A DNA stretch of 64,000 nt from UBA2330 sp049293015 (GTDB lineage Bacteria > Bacteroidota > Ignavibacteria > Tepidaquicellales > Tepidaquicellaceae), in the NCBI GenBank assembly GCA_049293015.1, contig JBATSB010000025.1, positions 33,191 through 97,190 of the forward strand, given 5' to 3'. This document shows, one piece after another, positions 1 through 8,062 of this stretch. Position 1 is the first letter of the stretch. Every line of letters starts with the position of its first letter. A program made the translations under genes and the position numbers. The notes under the pieces are model-generated. The model was not told the DNA's origin. It did no database searches and saw only the letters and a list, made by a program, of their open reading frames with translations.

Positions 1-6
1 CCTGCC

Positions 7-36
7 TTGAAATTTTATCATATAAAAAGTATTTTG
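7..36 (+). promoter_or_regulatory. Candidate FCB-type promoter of the rimP-nusA-infB operon
   Basis: TTG at 7-9 is followed after 20 nt by TATTTTG at 30-36. This matches the Bacteroidota-type -33/-7 promoter (TTG and TAnnTTTG) except that one T of the -7 box is missing. Transcription would start near 43, upstream of the hairpin at 63-90. The 20-nt gap equals that of the better promoters in this window (21548, 18855, 58954). Confidence 0.4.
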
Positions 37-62
37 TCAAGCATTAAAATGAATATATATTG

Positions 63-90
63 GTGGGTTTGTCGAACCCACTTTTTTTTT
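63..90 (+). terminator. Intrinsic-terminator hairpin in front of rimP
   Basis: GTGGGTT (63-69) and AACCCAC (75-81) form a perfect 7-bp stem with a 5-nt loop, followed directly by nine T residues (82-90). The rimP start codon lies 7 nt after the T run, so there is no room for a Shine-Dalgarno site. It is either the terminator of a gene left of the window or, given the candidate promoter at 7-36, a leader attenuator of the rimP operon. Confidence 0.75.
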
Positions 91-97
91 ACTAAAA

Positions 98-568
98 ATG
101 GAAACTGAAATTAAGGAAATTGCTGAAGATTTTTTCAGTAAATCTGATTATAAGATAATTGATTATGCATTGAGAGGTGAAAGAGGGACCAGGGTACTTG
201 AGATATTTGTTGATAACAGGACAGGGATAAGCATAGATGAGCTTGTAAAAATAAATCATGAGCTTGATGATATTATAGAAGAGAAAGTTGAATTAATGAA
301 CATCTCAAAAATGGTAATTTCTTCTCCGGGTACAGAAAGATCATTTAAATTTATCTGGCAGTTGCTGAAGCATAAGGACAGGGATCTTGAGATACTCCTT
401 AATAACGAAGAGAAACTTACCGGTAAACTTACTCTGATCTCAGAGGAAGAAAACAAGATAGGTATTGAAAGCATGATAAAAGAAAAAGGTGTCAAGAAAG
501 TCAGGACAGAGTACCATGAAATAAAATTCAGCGATATAAAAGAATCAAGAATTAAATTAAAATTTTAA
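98..568 (+). CDS. rimP: Ribosome maturation factor RimP
   Basis: 156 aa, the usual RimP length. RimP binds the free 30S subunit in the cytoplasm and assists late maturation and loading of S12. The N-terminal half (IKEIAEDFF, the segment RVLEIFVDN, then SIDELVKINHELDDII) and the segment MNISKMVISSPGTERSFK match the family alpha/beta domain; the C-terminal third (GKLTLISEEENKIGIE and so on) is the SH3-like domain. It sits 24 nt ahead of nusA, the near-universal rimP-nusA-infB order. The ATG at 98 follows the U-tract of a hairpin with no visible ribosome binding site; the next in-frame ATG would cut into the conserved domain. Confidence 0.95.
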   Translation: METEIKEIAEDFFSKSDYKIIDYALRGERGTRVLEIFVDNRTGISIDELVKINHELDDIIEEKVELMNISKMVISSPGTERSFKFIWQLLKHKDRDLEILLNNEEKLTGKLTLISEEENKIGIESMIKEKGVKKVRTEYHEIKFSDIKESRIKLKF

Positions 569-592
569 AAAAATAAAAATCAGCAGTATAAT

Positions 593-2008
593 ATGAAATC
601 GGATATAGTAGAAGCCTTTTCACAAATGGCGAAAGAAAAAAACATTGACAGAGATATCCTTTCCAGTGTGATCAAGGATTCATTCAATAAAATGATGGAG
701 AAGAAATATGGACCCGAAGCAAACTTTGATGTAGTTGTAAATATGGATAAAGGCGTAATTGAGATATTCCTTTACAAAGTAGTGGTAGAAGAAGTTACGG
801 ATGAAGGAATTGAGATAGATGTTGAGACTGCTAAAGAAAAAGCGGGAGAAGATTTTCAGATTGGTGATGACTTTGCTGAAGAAATACCGATAGAACAGTT
901 TGGCAGAAGAATGGTAATAAATCTGAAGCAGAATCTTAACCAAAAGATAAGAGAGATCGAGAAGGAAATTACTTACAATGCTTATAAAGATCAGGTTGGT
1001 GAAATAGTAGTAGGAGAGATCTATCAGATCAAGCCGACTTCGATTCTTCTGATTCATAATGGTAATGAGATCATTTTCCCAAAAGGCGAACAGATCCCAA
1101 AGGAAAAATATAAGAAAGGTGATACTACAAGAGCTATTATAAAGAGTATTGAAAAAAGACAGTCCGGTCCACCGCTTATCATAGTATCCAGAGCTGATGA
1201 ACAGTTTCTTGATAAATTATTTGAACTTGAAATTCCTGAAATATATGACGGTATTATTGAAATTAAAGGTATTGCAAGAGAGCCTGGTGAGCGAGCTAAG
1301 ATCTCGGTAATTTCTAATGACGACAGAGTAGATGCAGTTGGTGCATGTGTCGGAATGAAGGGAATCAGGATTCACTCTATAGTAAGAGAATTGAGCAACG
1401 AAAACATTGATGTAATAAATTATACTGAAGATCCTGCATTGTATATTGCAAGAGCTTTGTCTCCTGCAAAACTAAATGACATTTATCTTGACAATGAAAA
1501 TAAGATTGCAAAAATATATGCAGACGAAGATCAGATAAGTCTTATAATTGGAAAAAGCGGACAGAATATTAAACTGGCATCAAGACTATCAGGATATCAG
1601 ATTGATGTAGTAAGAGAAGCTGAAGAAGAGGATGAAGATGATGAAGATATGGATGAAAATGAAATTGATGAAAATGTGAACGATGAAGTCGATGATGAAG
1701 ATACAGATGATAATGATGCTGAGGAAGAAGCAGATGACGATGCAGATGACGATGCAGATGACGATGCTGATGAAGAAGAAACTGAAGAGGAAGATTCAGA
1801 TGAAGATACTGAAAATGCTGAGGAAGATGCAGACGAAGATGATGAACAGGAAAATGAACTGGAAGAAACAGAAGAAGGTCTTGAAGATGCTGAAGATTCA
1901 GAAGAAGCTACTGATGAAGAGCTTGGAGATGCAGAGAAATTAGATGAAGACGAACTGGATGCAGAAGAGGATGCTGATGAAGAAGAAGAGGCAAAGGAAA
2001 AGGAATAA
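593..2008 (+). CDS. nusA: Transcription termination/antitermination factor NusA with long acidic tail
   Basis: 471 aa. NusA binds RNA polymerase and modulates pausing, intrinsic termination and antitermination. Visible in order: N-terminal polymerase-binding domain (residues 1 to about 125), S1 domain (about 130-200, VGEIVVGEIYQIKPTSILLI), KH1 with GACVGMKGIRIHSIV, and KH2 with LIIGKSGQNIKLASRL. From about residue 343 to the end the protein is almost purely Asp/Glu (about 125 residues), encoded partly by a GATGACGATGCA microsatellite near 1735-1770. This tail takes the place of the acidic repeat domains of enterobacterial NusA but has no recognisable fold. Operon neighbours are rimP (24 nt upstream) and infB (186 nt downstream). 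Confidence 0.96.
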   Translation: MKSDIVEAFSQMAKEKNIDRDILSSVIKDSFNKMMEKKYGPEANFDVVVNMDKGVIEIFLYKVVVEEVTDEGIEIDVETAKEKAGEDFQIGDDFAEEIPIEQFGRRMVINLKQNLNQKIREIEKEITYNAYKDQVGEIVVGEIYQIKPTSILLIHNGNEIIFPKGEQIPKEKYKKGDTTRAIIKSIEKRQSGPPLIIVSRADEQFLDKLFELEIPEIYDGIIEIKGIAREPGERAKISVISNDDRVDAVGACVGMKGIRIHSIVRELSNENIDVINYTEDPALYIARALSPAKLNDIYLDNENKIAKIYADEDQISLIIGKSGQNIKLASRLSGYQIDVVREAEEEDEDDEDMDENEIDENVNDEVDDEDTDDNDAEEEADDDADDDADDDADEEETEEEDSDEDTENAEEDADEDDEQENELEETEEGLEDAEDSEEATDEELGDAEKLDEDELDAEEDADEEEEAKEKE

Positions 2009-2153
2009 GGATTTAACTTTCTTTCAATCCGAAATACTTTGATTCAAAATGGTTTTTAAAAATTTGGAATAGAAAAATATTTTCAGTAATATAAACTAAT
2101 GAGTTTATAGAAATAAATAGAAATAAACGGTCGACTGAGCAGAGCCGGAAATC

Positions 2154-2176
2154 CCGGGATCAGAATTTTGTCCCGG
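2154..2176 (+). promoter_or_regulatory. Hairpin in the nusA-infB intergenic region
   Basis: The 186-bp nusA-infB gap is longer than the other gaps in the operon. It contains CCGGGA (2154-2159) and TCCCGG (2171-2176), able to form a 6-bp GC-rich stem with an 11-nt loop, 18 nt before the infB ATG. There is no T run, so it is not a standard terminator. It could be an mRNA processing or translational control structure for infB. The function is inference. Confidence 0.35.
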
Positions 2177-2194
2177 TAAAAATTTTAACATTAT

Positions 2195-5002
2195 ATGAAA
2201 AAAGTAATAGCATTAGTAAAAGAAATAAAAGTATCGAAAGATGTCATAATCGATTATCTTAAGACTGTGGGAATAGAAGCATCTATTAACACTGCTTTGG
2301 ATGATGAGACTGTGAGCAAGGTATATTCTAACTTCAGGAAAGAAATAGAGCTTGAAGATAAGAAGATGGAAAAGTCTGTGAAATTTGTAGAAAAATTTCA
2401 CGTGGAACTATCAGATGCTCAGGAAAAGATCGAGAAAGAGAATGAAGAGAAAAGACTGGAAGAGGAGAAAGAAAGATTAAAGAAAGTAATAGAAGAGGAA
2501 CAAAGAGCAAAAGAAGACGAGAGAAGAAAGCAGGAAATTCTTGCATATAAAGACAGGGAAAAGACATTAAAAGATCAGGAAAAAAGGGAAAAAGAAAAGA
2601 GAGCAGCTAAAAAAGCAGATTCATTAAAACAAAAAACTGATAAGAAACCTTCAGCTCCTTTTGTCAAAACTACTGATAACAAACCCAAGCAGATAGATAG
2701 TAAACCCAAGCATATAGATCATAAACCTAAACCGGTTGAAAGTAAACCTTTTGAAAAGCCGGGTGATAAAAAGACCGGACCGGTAAAAACTTTTAAAAAG
2801 CCTTTTGATAAATTCAAGAAAAGAAAGCCAACTGAAAAAATTACAATTGATCAGGTATTAAGAGAGAAGAAAAAACAAAAGTCATTTCAAAAACCTGAAA
2901 CAACTGCTTCTACAGATCCTAAAAAAGAAGTTAAAAAAGAAGGCTTTGTAAAACGAAATGTCACAGGCAGACTGCTTGAAGACAGAAAATTCAGAGATAA
3001 AAAAGACAGAGATAAAAAGAAATTCGAAACCGAATCAGAAAGAAAAAGAAGAGTCAAATTAGAAAAAGGACACAGAGTTAAAGATGCCACTCAAAAGGAA
3101 ATTGATGAAGCGATCAGAGAAACTTATGCAAAGATAGAAGGAGATACCGGAACTTCAGCCAGAAGTATCGCCAGAAAGAGAAAGAAAAAGGAGAGGATCG
3201 AGGAGGAGAAAAAGATTCTAGAGCAAAAAGAAGCAACAAAAAATATTATCAAGGTAAACGAATATTTATCTACTGCAGAGCTTGCGAACCTGATGTCTAT
3301 TGATCCGAATGAGATCATAAAAAATTGTTTCAAACTCGGAATTATGGTTTCTATAAATCAAAGACTTGAACAGGATATTATAGAACTGATTGCAAGTGAC
3401 TTTGGATTTAAGATTGAATTCCTGAAAGAATATGAAGAAGATGTTATTATAGAAGAACCTGATCTTCCGGAGGATCTCAAAGACAGAGCTCCAGTGGTTA
3501 CAATCATGGGACATGTGGATCACGGTAAAACATCTCTTCTAGATTATATCAGAAAAACAAATGTAGTAGCAGGTGAAGCAGGAGGTATCACACAGCATAT
3601 AGGTGCATATAAAGTTCTTATGGATTCAGGGAAGGAAATAAGTTTCTTAGATACTCCCGGACACGAAGCATTTACAGCAATGAGAGCACGAGGCGGTCAG
3701 GCTGCGGATATAGTTGTGCTTGTAGTTTCGGCTGATGATAGCGTAATGCCTCAGACTATTGAAGCTATAAATCATGCAAGAGCTGCTAATGTCCCGATTG
3801 TTATTGCAATAAATAAAGTCGATAAGCCGGATTCAAATCCTGACAGAATCAGACAACAGCTTTCTGAAAAAGATGTATTGGTTGAAGAGTGGGGCGGTAA
3901 ATACCAATCTGTCGAGATCTCAGCAAAAATGGGAATGAATATTGATCAGTTACTTGAGAAAATTCTATTAGAAGCTGAACTGCTCGAGCTCAAAACGAAT
4001 CCGAAAAAAACTGCAAGAGGAGTTGTATTAGAAGCCAAGCTGGATAAGGGACGAGGACCTATTGCTACTGTACTTGTTCAGAAAGGAATATTAAGAGTCG
4101 GAGATTCTTTTATTGCAGGTGTTTACAGCGGAAAAGTAAAAGCCATGTTTGATGAAAGAGAACATAAGATAGAAGAAGCAGCTTCGTCTTCACCGGTCGT
4201 TGTACTTGGATTTGACGGTGTCCCTCAGGCAGGAGATACTTTTGTTGTTCTTGATTCTGAAAGAGATGTAAAGAATCTTTCATTAAAGAGACAGCAGCTA
4301 AAGAGGGAACAGGATTTCAGACAGGTGAAGTTTGTTACGCTAGATGACATTTCCAAACAGATACAGGATGGTAAGCGGGTTGAATTAAAAATTATACTTA
4401 AGGCAGATACTGACGGTTCTGCGGAAGCACTTGCAGACTCATTACATAAGCTTACAACAAACGAGACTAAAGTATATGTGATCCATAAAGCAGTAGGTTC
4501 GATCAGTGAATCAGATATACTTCTTGCCGAAGCATCGGATGCTATAGTTATCGGATTTAATGTCAGACCAAATCTGAATGCAAGAAAGCTTGCTGAGAAA
4601 AATAATATTGATGTAAGATTATACAATATTATTTATAATCTGATTGATGAAGTTAAAAATGCTCTTGAAGGTATGCTTGCTCCGGACATTTCTGAAGAAG
4701 TGACAGCGACAGTGGAAATAAGAGAAGTATTCAAAGTTCCAAAGATCGGAAACATCGCAGGATGTTATGTACAGGACGGAAAGATCAACAGAAATAATAA
4801 GGTCAGACTTTTGAGAGACGGATTTGAAATTTTCAAAGGCGGTATCTCTTCACTTAAAAGGATCAAGGATGACGTAAAAGAAGTTGACTCCGGCTATGAA
4901 TGCGGAATCGGACTTGAAAATTATAATGATGTAAAGATAGGCGATATTATAGAAGCTTATAAAGTAGTAGAAACAAAGAGAAAACTTGTAACGCCGCAGT
5001 AG
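2195..5002 (+). CDS. infB: Translation initiation factor IF-2
   Basis: 935 aa. IF-2 is the GTPase that brings initiator fMet-tRNA to the ribosome and promotes subunit joining. Residues 1-50 form an N-terminal IF2_N-like helical domain; about 60-340 is a very Lys/Glu-rich linker; a second IF2_N-like segment lies at about 350-415. The G domain has G1 GHVDHGKT (residues 439-446), then DTPGHEAF, NKVDKPDSNPDR and SAKMGMN. Domains II-IV follow, including the GSISESDILLAEASDA and GIGLENYNDVKIGDII segments close to the C terminus. Length and architecture are normal for FCB bacteria. It lies between nusA and rbfA, 63 nt ahead of rbfA. Confidence 0.97.
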   Translation: MKKVIALVKEIKVSKDVIIDYLKTVGIEASINTALDDETVSKVYSNFRKEIELEDKKMEKSVKFVEKFHVELSDAQEKIEKENEEKRLEEEKERLKKVIEEEQRAKEDERRKQEILAYKDREKTLKDQEKREKEKRAAKKADSLKQKTDKKPSAPFVKTTDNKPKQIDSKPKHIDHKPKPVESKPFEKPGDKKTGPVKTFKKPFDKFKKRKPTEKITIDQVLREKKKQKSFQKPETTASTDPKKEVKKEGFVKRNVTGRLLEDRKFRDKKDRDKKKFETESERKRRVKLEKGHRVKDATQKEIDEAIRETYAKIEGDTGTSARSIARKRKKKERIEEEKKILEQKEATKNIIKVNEYLSTAELANLMSIDPNEIIKNCFKLGIMVSINQRLEQDIIELIASDFGFKIEFLKEYEEDVIIEEPDLPEDLKDRAPVVTIMGHVDHGKTSLLDYIRKTNVVAGEAGGITQHIGAYKVLMDSGKEISFLDTPGHEAFTAMRARGGQAADIVVLVVSADDSVMPQTIEAINHARAANVPIVIAINKVDKPDSNPDRIRQQLSEKDVLVEEWGGKYQSVEISAKMGMNIDQLLEKILLEAELLELKTNPKKTARGVVLEAKLDKGRGPIATVLVQKGILRVGDSFIAGVYSGKVKAMFDEREHKIEEAASSSPVVVLGFDGVPQAGDTFVVLDSERDVKNLSLKRQQLKREQDFRQVKFVTLDDISKQIQDGKRVELKIILKADTDGSAEALADSLHKLTTNETKVYVIHKAVGSISESDILLAEASDAIVIGFNVRPNLNARKLAEKNNIDVRLYNIIYNLIDEVKNALEGMLAPDISEEVTATVEIREVFKVPKIGNIAGCYVQDGKINRNNKVRLLRDGFEIFKGGISSLKRIKDDVKEVDSGYECGIGLENYNDVKIGDIIEAYKVVETKRKLVTPQ

Positions 5003-5065
5003 ATTTAATAAATCGTAATAAAATTTATTTAGATTTTGATATTTTGATAATGGAGTAAAATAATA

Positions 5066-5476
5066 ATGTCAGTAAGAACTGAGAAAGTAGCACAGGAAAT
5101 AAAGAACAAATTAAATACAGCAATGTCAAAAGATCTTTCTGAGATCGGCGGACTTGGACTTGTAACAGTTTCAAAAGTAATAGTAACACCTGATCTGAAG
5201 ATGGCAAAAATATACCTAAGCTTTCTCGGAAATCAGATTCCGATCGATGAATGCCTTGAAAAGATCGAAGTCAAAAAGAAGCACATAAGATTTTTACTTG
5301 CCAAGATTATAGTATTGAAATATATGCCTGAATTATTTTTTTATCATGATGATACAATTGAGTATGCGGATAAAATTCAGAAGCTTATTAACGATACTCA
5401 GGAAAAAGACAAAAGCATTAATAAGGACAGAGCTCCGGATTCTGAACCTGATTCTGATCAGGAACTTCCCCAATAA
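5066..5476 (+). CDS. rbfA: 30S ribosome-binding factor RbfA
   Basis: 136 aa. A single type II KH-like domain protein that binds the 30S head/neck region and assists 16S rRNA 5-prime-end processing. The N terminus SVRTEKVAQEIKNKLNTAM, the central segment TVSKVIVTPDLKMAKIYLSF and the segment LKYMPELFFYHDDTIE follow the family pattern (RxxRVAexI, VtxVevSpDlrxAkVyvs, lRxvPeLxFxxDxs). The last 25 residues are a polar extension. It is the fourth gene of the rimP-nusA-infB-rbfA-truB operon and lies 9 nt before truB. Confidence 0.93.
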   Translation: MSVRTEKVAQEIKNKLNTAMSKDLSEIGGLGLVTVSKVIVTPDLKMAKIYLSFLGNQIPIDECLEKIEVKKKHIRFLLAKIIVLKYMPELFFYHDDTIEYADKIQKLINDTQEKDKSINKDRAPDSEPDSDQELPQ

Positions 5477-5485
5477 AAAAATCAA

Positions 5486-6181
5486 ATGAATTCTGAATCT
5501 ACAGAACTTCCCTCTGGCATTAATGAATTTTCAAATAAAATAATTTTAGCCGATAAACCTCTGGACTTTACAAGTGCAGATATAGTGCGGATATTTAAAA
5601 GAAATTTTTCCATAAAAAAGATCGGACACTCGGGTACGCTCGATCCGAGAGCAACCGGTCTGCTGATATTATGCACGGATCAGAAGACTAAAACTATAAA
5701 TGAGATTATAGAATATGACAAAGAGTATGAAGGTGTAATCCGTATCGGTGCAGTTACAAAAAGTTTTGACACTGAAACGGAAGAAGAGAATATTATTGAG
5801 AAATTTGATGTAACAGATGAGCAGATAGAAAATGTAAGAAAGACATTTCTCGGTGTGACAGAGCAGATCCCGCCGATGTATTCGGCGATCAAACATAAAG
5901 GCAAACCACTTTACAAACTTGCACGCAAAGGCAGAGAGATAAAACGCGAACCGAGGAAAATTACTGTTACAGATTTTGAAATCAAAAGAATGAGCGAAAC
6001 TGAAATTTATTTCAGGATCCGCAGTAGTAAGGGAACTTACATCAGGACGATTGCAAATGATTTCGGGGAAAGACTTGGAATTGGTGGATATCTGAAAACA
6101 CTGAGAAGACTGAGGGTAGGGAAGTATGACCTTGAAGGAATGGAAGATGAAACTAACGGGATCAGGTACAGGCTGTTGTAA
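5486..6181 (+). CDS. truB: tRNA pseudouridine(55) synthase TruB
   Basis: 231 aa. TruB isomerises U55 to pseudouridine in the T loop of tRNAs. Conserved motifs visible: DKPLDFTSADIVRIFKR, then KIGHSGTLDPRATGLLIL, where the Asp of GTLDP is the catalytic residue, and QIPPMYSAIKHKGKPLYKLAR followed by GREIKREPRKI. The C-terminal segment GIGGYLKTLRRLRVGKY ends the catalytic domain. The protein stops there and lacks the PUA-like extension of longer TruB versions, as is common. It is the last gene of the operon; the following gene is unrelated, whereas many bacteria have ribF, rpsO and pnp here. Confidence 0.95.
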   Translation: MNSESTELPSGINEFSNKIILADKPLDFTSADIVRIFKRNFSIKKIGHSGTLDPRATGLLILCTDQKTKTINEIIEYDKEYEGVIRIGAVTKSFDTETEEENIIEKFDVTDEQIENVRKTFLGVTEQIPPMYSAIKHKGKPLYKLARKGREIKREPRKITVTDFEIKRMSETEIYFRIRSSKGTYIRTIANDFGERLGIGGYLKTLRRLRVGKYDLEGMEDETNGIRYRLL

Positions 6182-6248
6182 TAAAATTTTTAATAAAATA
6201 TCAATTATAATAGTAAGTAAATTATCTGTTATTGAACTATTTTAAATT

Positions 6249-7844
6249 ATGACAAAAATTCAAAAAGATATTTTTGCGGTATCAATTTTTTTTCTGTTTT
6301 GGTTCGGATTATTTTTTTACTCGGGCACTTTCACTTCTGGCTATCATTTCATTGATGATCAAGATATTATCTCACTTAATGCAAAAATAAATAATACCTC
6401 TTTCCTTTATACTGCAAAGAATTATATTACCTTTGATCTAAACTGGCGTTTCAGACCTTTCTGGTCATTACACAGAGTAGCAGAAATAAAGCTCTTCGGA
6501 ACAAATTTCAAAATGTTTGGAATTTACACAGGGTTGTTATGTCTTTTCACATCATTCTTTCTTTACAAATTTGCATCAACGATCGGATTCAAATACTGGC
6601 AATCTATTGTTTTTACATTCCTCACGCTGGTCAATCCTGCTTCTGTAATCTGGTATCAGCTTGCTGATTCCGAAAACATAGGAATGCTGTTTCTGAGTCT
6701 GTCATTGTTTCTAATGGCAAAAAGCATTTATTCGGAAAAGAAAAAATCATACTATGAAATTGGATTCGTAATATCTTTGGCTGTGATGTCGCTTTGCAAA
6801 GAAAGTTTTACAATAATAGTGCCGGCTATACTTTTCATGTATGTCTGGATATATTCGGTTAAAAACAATACACGGATATTGAAGACTTTAATGATTAAGA
6901 AAACAGTACTAATAATTCCACTGATACTGTTTGTATTGAGTATTTTCATGATTTTGTTTTTTGTAGGAACCAATAAAACAGGTTATGCCGGTGTTGACAA
7001 AAGCTTATTTGATATTAACCTGCCGTTAATTTTTATCAAAACTTTTCTAAGCTATAACATTTTTATCATAATGCTTATTGGGGTTTTTATATTGATTTAC
7101 TCTAATTTTTCAAAGAATAAAAATGTTTCAGAAAAAAATATAAAGGATTTGTTTGGTAATGAAAATCTGAATATCATTATTTTATTTAGTTTCATTGTAC
7201 TACCTCAATACCTGTTGTATTATAAGACAGGTTTACACTTTCGGTATTTTCTTCCTTTCATGCTTGGATTTTCATTGGTTGAAATAATCTTAATAAAGAA
7301 GATCTTTGATTCACAGTTCATTAAGAGTTCAATAAAATATTTATATATTTCATTAGTTGCAGGACTTCTGGTTTTCGAAGTAGTAAGTAATACAGTGCCG
7401 TTGATGACAGATTATGACAACAGTAGAAGAGCAATGACAGGTCTGCTGAATTCTATTGAAGACAATAGTGAAAAGGATTCTGTTATCCTTACAATTATGG
7501 ACCCGGTACAGCATTGGGGTTACGGTAAATCAGTATATATATTTTTAACGAATAATGGAAACAATAATAAATTATATTTCAAATTTGAAAAGCTGGATAC
7601 AATAGTTTATCCTTATGATGATCCGGTTTTTTATGACCAGACCGAACAGTATACAAGGAAATATTTCAATGAATTATTATATGATTCAATAAAAACCAAA
7701 GAGCAGATTCAAACGGTTAATATATTTCCGGGACTCGAGGATAAGTTTTTAAATGAAAGCAAAAGTTGGTTTAACAAAGATGAATTCCGCAGAGAAGAAT
7801 TTAACAATTATATTGTCTACTATAGAAAGAAATTGTTGAATTGA
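6249..7844 (+). CDS. Polytopic membrane protein, GT-C glycosyltransferase-like
   Basis: 531 aa with roughly ten hydrophobic membrane segments in the first 400 residues and a soluble C-terminal domain of about 130 residues. The first segment (residues about 10-27) is followed by a loop with HFIDDQDI. An acidic pair in the first external loop is typical of GT-C enzymes, which transfer sugars from lipid-linked donors, but no other diagnostic motif was recognised. It has its own start 67 nt after truB and a convergent T9SS gene downstream. A role in surface glycan assembly or protein O-glycosylation would fit the many T9SS cargo genes nearby, but that is inference. Confidence 0.6.
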   Translation: MTKIQKDIFAVSIFFLFWFGLFFYSGTFTSGYHFIDDQDIISLNAKINNTSFLYTAKNYITFDLNWRFRPFWSLHRVAEIKLFGTNFKMFGIYTGLLCLFTSFFLYKFASTIGFKYWQSIVFTFLTLVNPASVIWYQLADSENIGMLFLSLSLFLMAKSIYSEKKKSYYEIGFVISLAVMSLCKESFTIIVPAILFMYVWIYSVKNNTRILKTLMIKKTVLIIPLILFVLSIFMILFFVGTNKTGYAGVDKSLFDINLPLIFIKTFLSYNIFIIMLIGVFILIYSNFSKNKNVSEKNIKDLFGNENLNIIILFSFIVLPQYLLYYKTGLHFRYFLPFMLGFSLVEIILIKKIFDSQFIKSSIKYLYISLVAGLLVFEVVSNTVPLMTDYDNSRRAMTGLLNSIEDNSEKDSVILTIMDPVQHWGYGKSVYIFLTNNGNNNKLYFKFEKLDTIVYPYDDPVFYDQTEQYTRKYFNELLYDSIKTKEQIQTVNIFPGLEDKFLNESKSWFNKDEFRREEFNNYIVYYRKKLLN

Positions 7845-7981
7845 CTTTGATTAGAGATTATTGATTCCAAGTTTCTTCTTGCTGCCAGCAATATTTTCTG
7901 TATTTAATTTGTAATTAAAATTTTGTGATTGTTGTTGCCCGATCATAAGCTTTATTTGGTTAAATTAAACTCGCCTAAAAG

Positions 7982-8010
7982 TTTGAAACGGAGTTTGGTA
8001 ACGAGCGGTT
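7982..8010 (+). repeat. Partial copy of the dispersed GAAAC-GTTTC repeat
   Basis: The stretch TTTGAAACGGAGTTTGGTAA followed by CGAGCGG resembles the right-hand part of the two-hairpin element seen best at 11856-11911 and 19017-19072, in reverse orientation. It lies in the 218-bp gap between the GT-C-like gene and the convergent T9SS gene. The rest of that gap is low-complexity A/T with AATTCTTAATT-type oligomers at 8030-8062. Confidence 0.5.
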
Positions 8011-8062
8011 TTAGGACGAGTAATAATAATAAATTCTTAATTCATAATTTTTAATTCTTAAT

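Noticed and set aside
1683..1943. Met/Lys-rich 86-aa ORF within nusA
   Set aside because: A frame shadow of the GAT/GAA-rich acidic tail.
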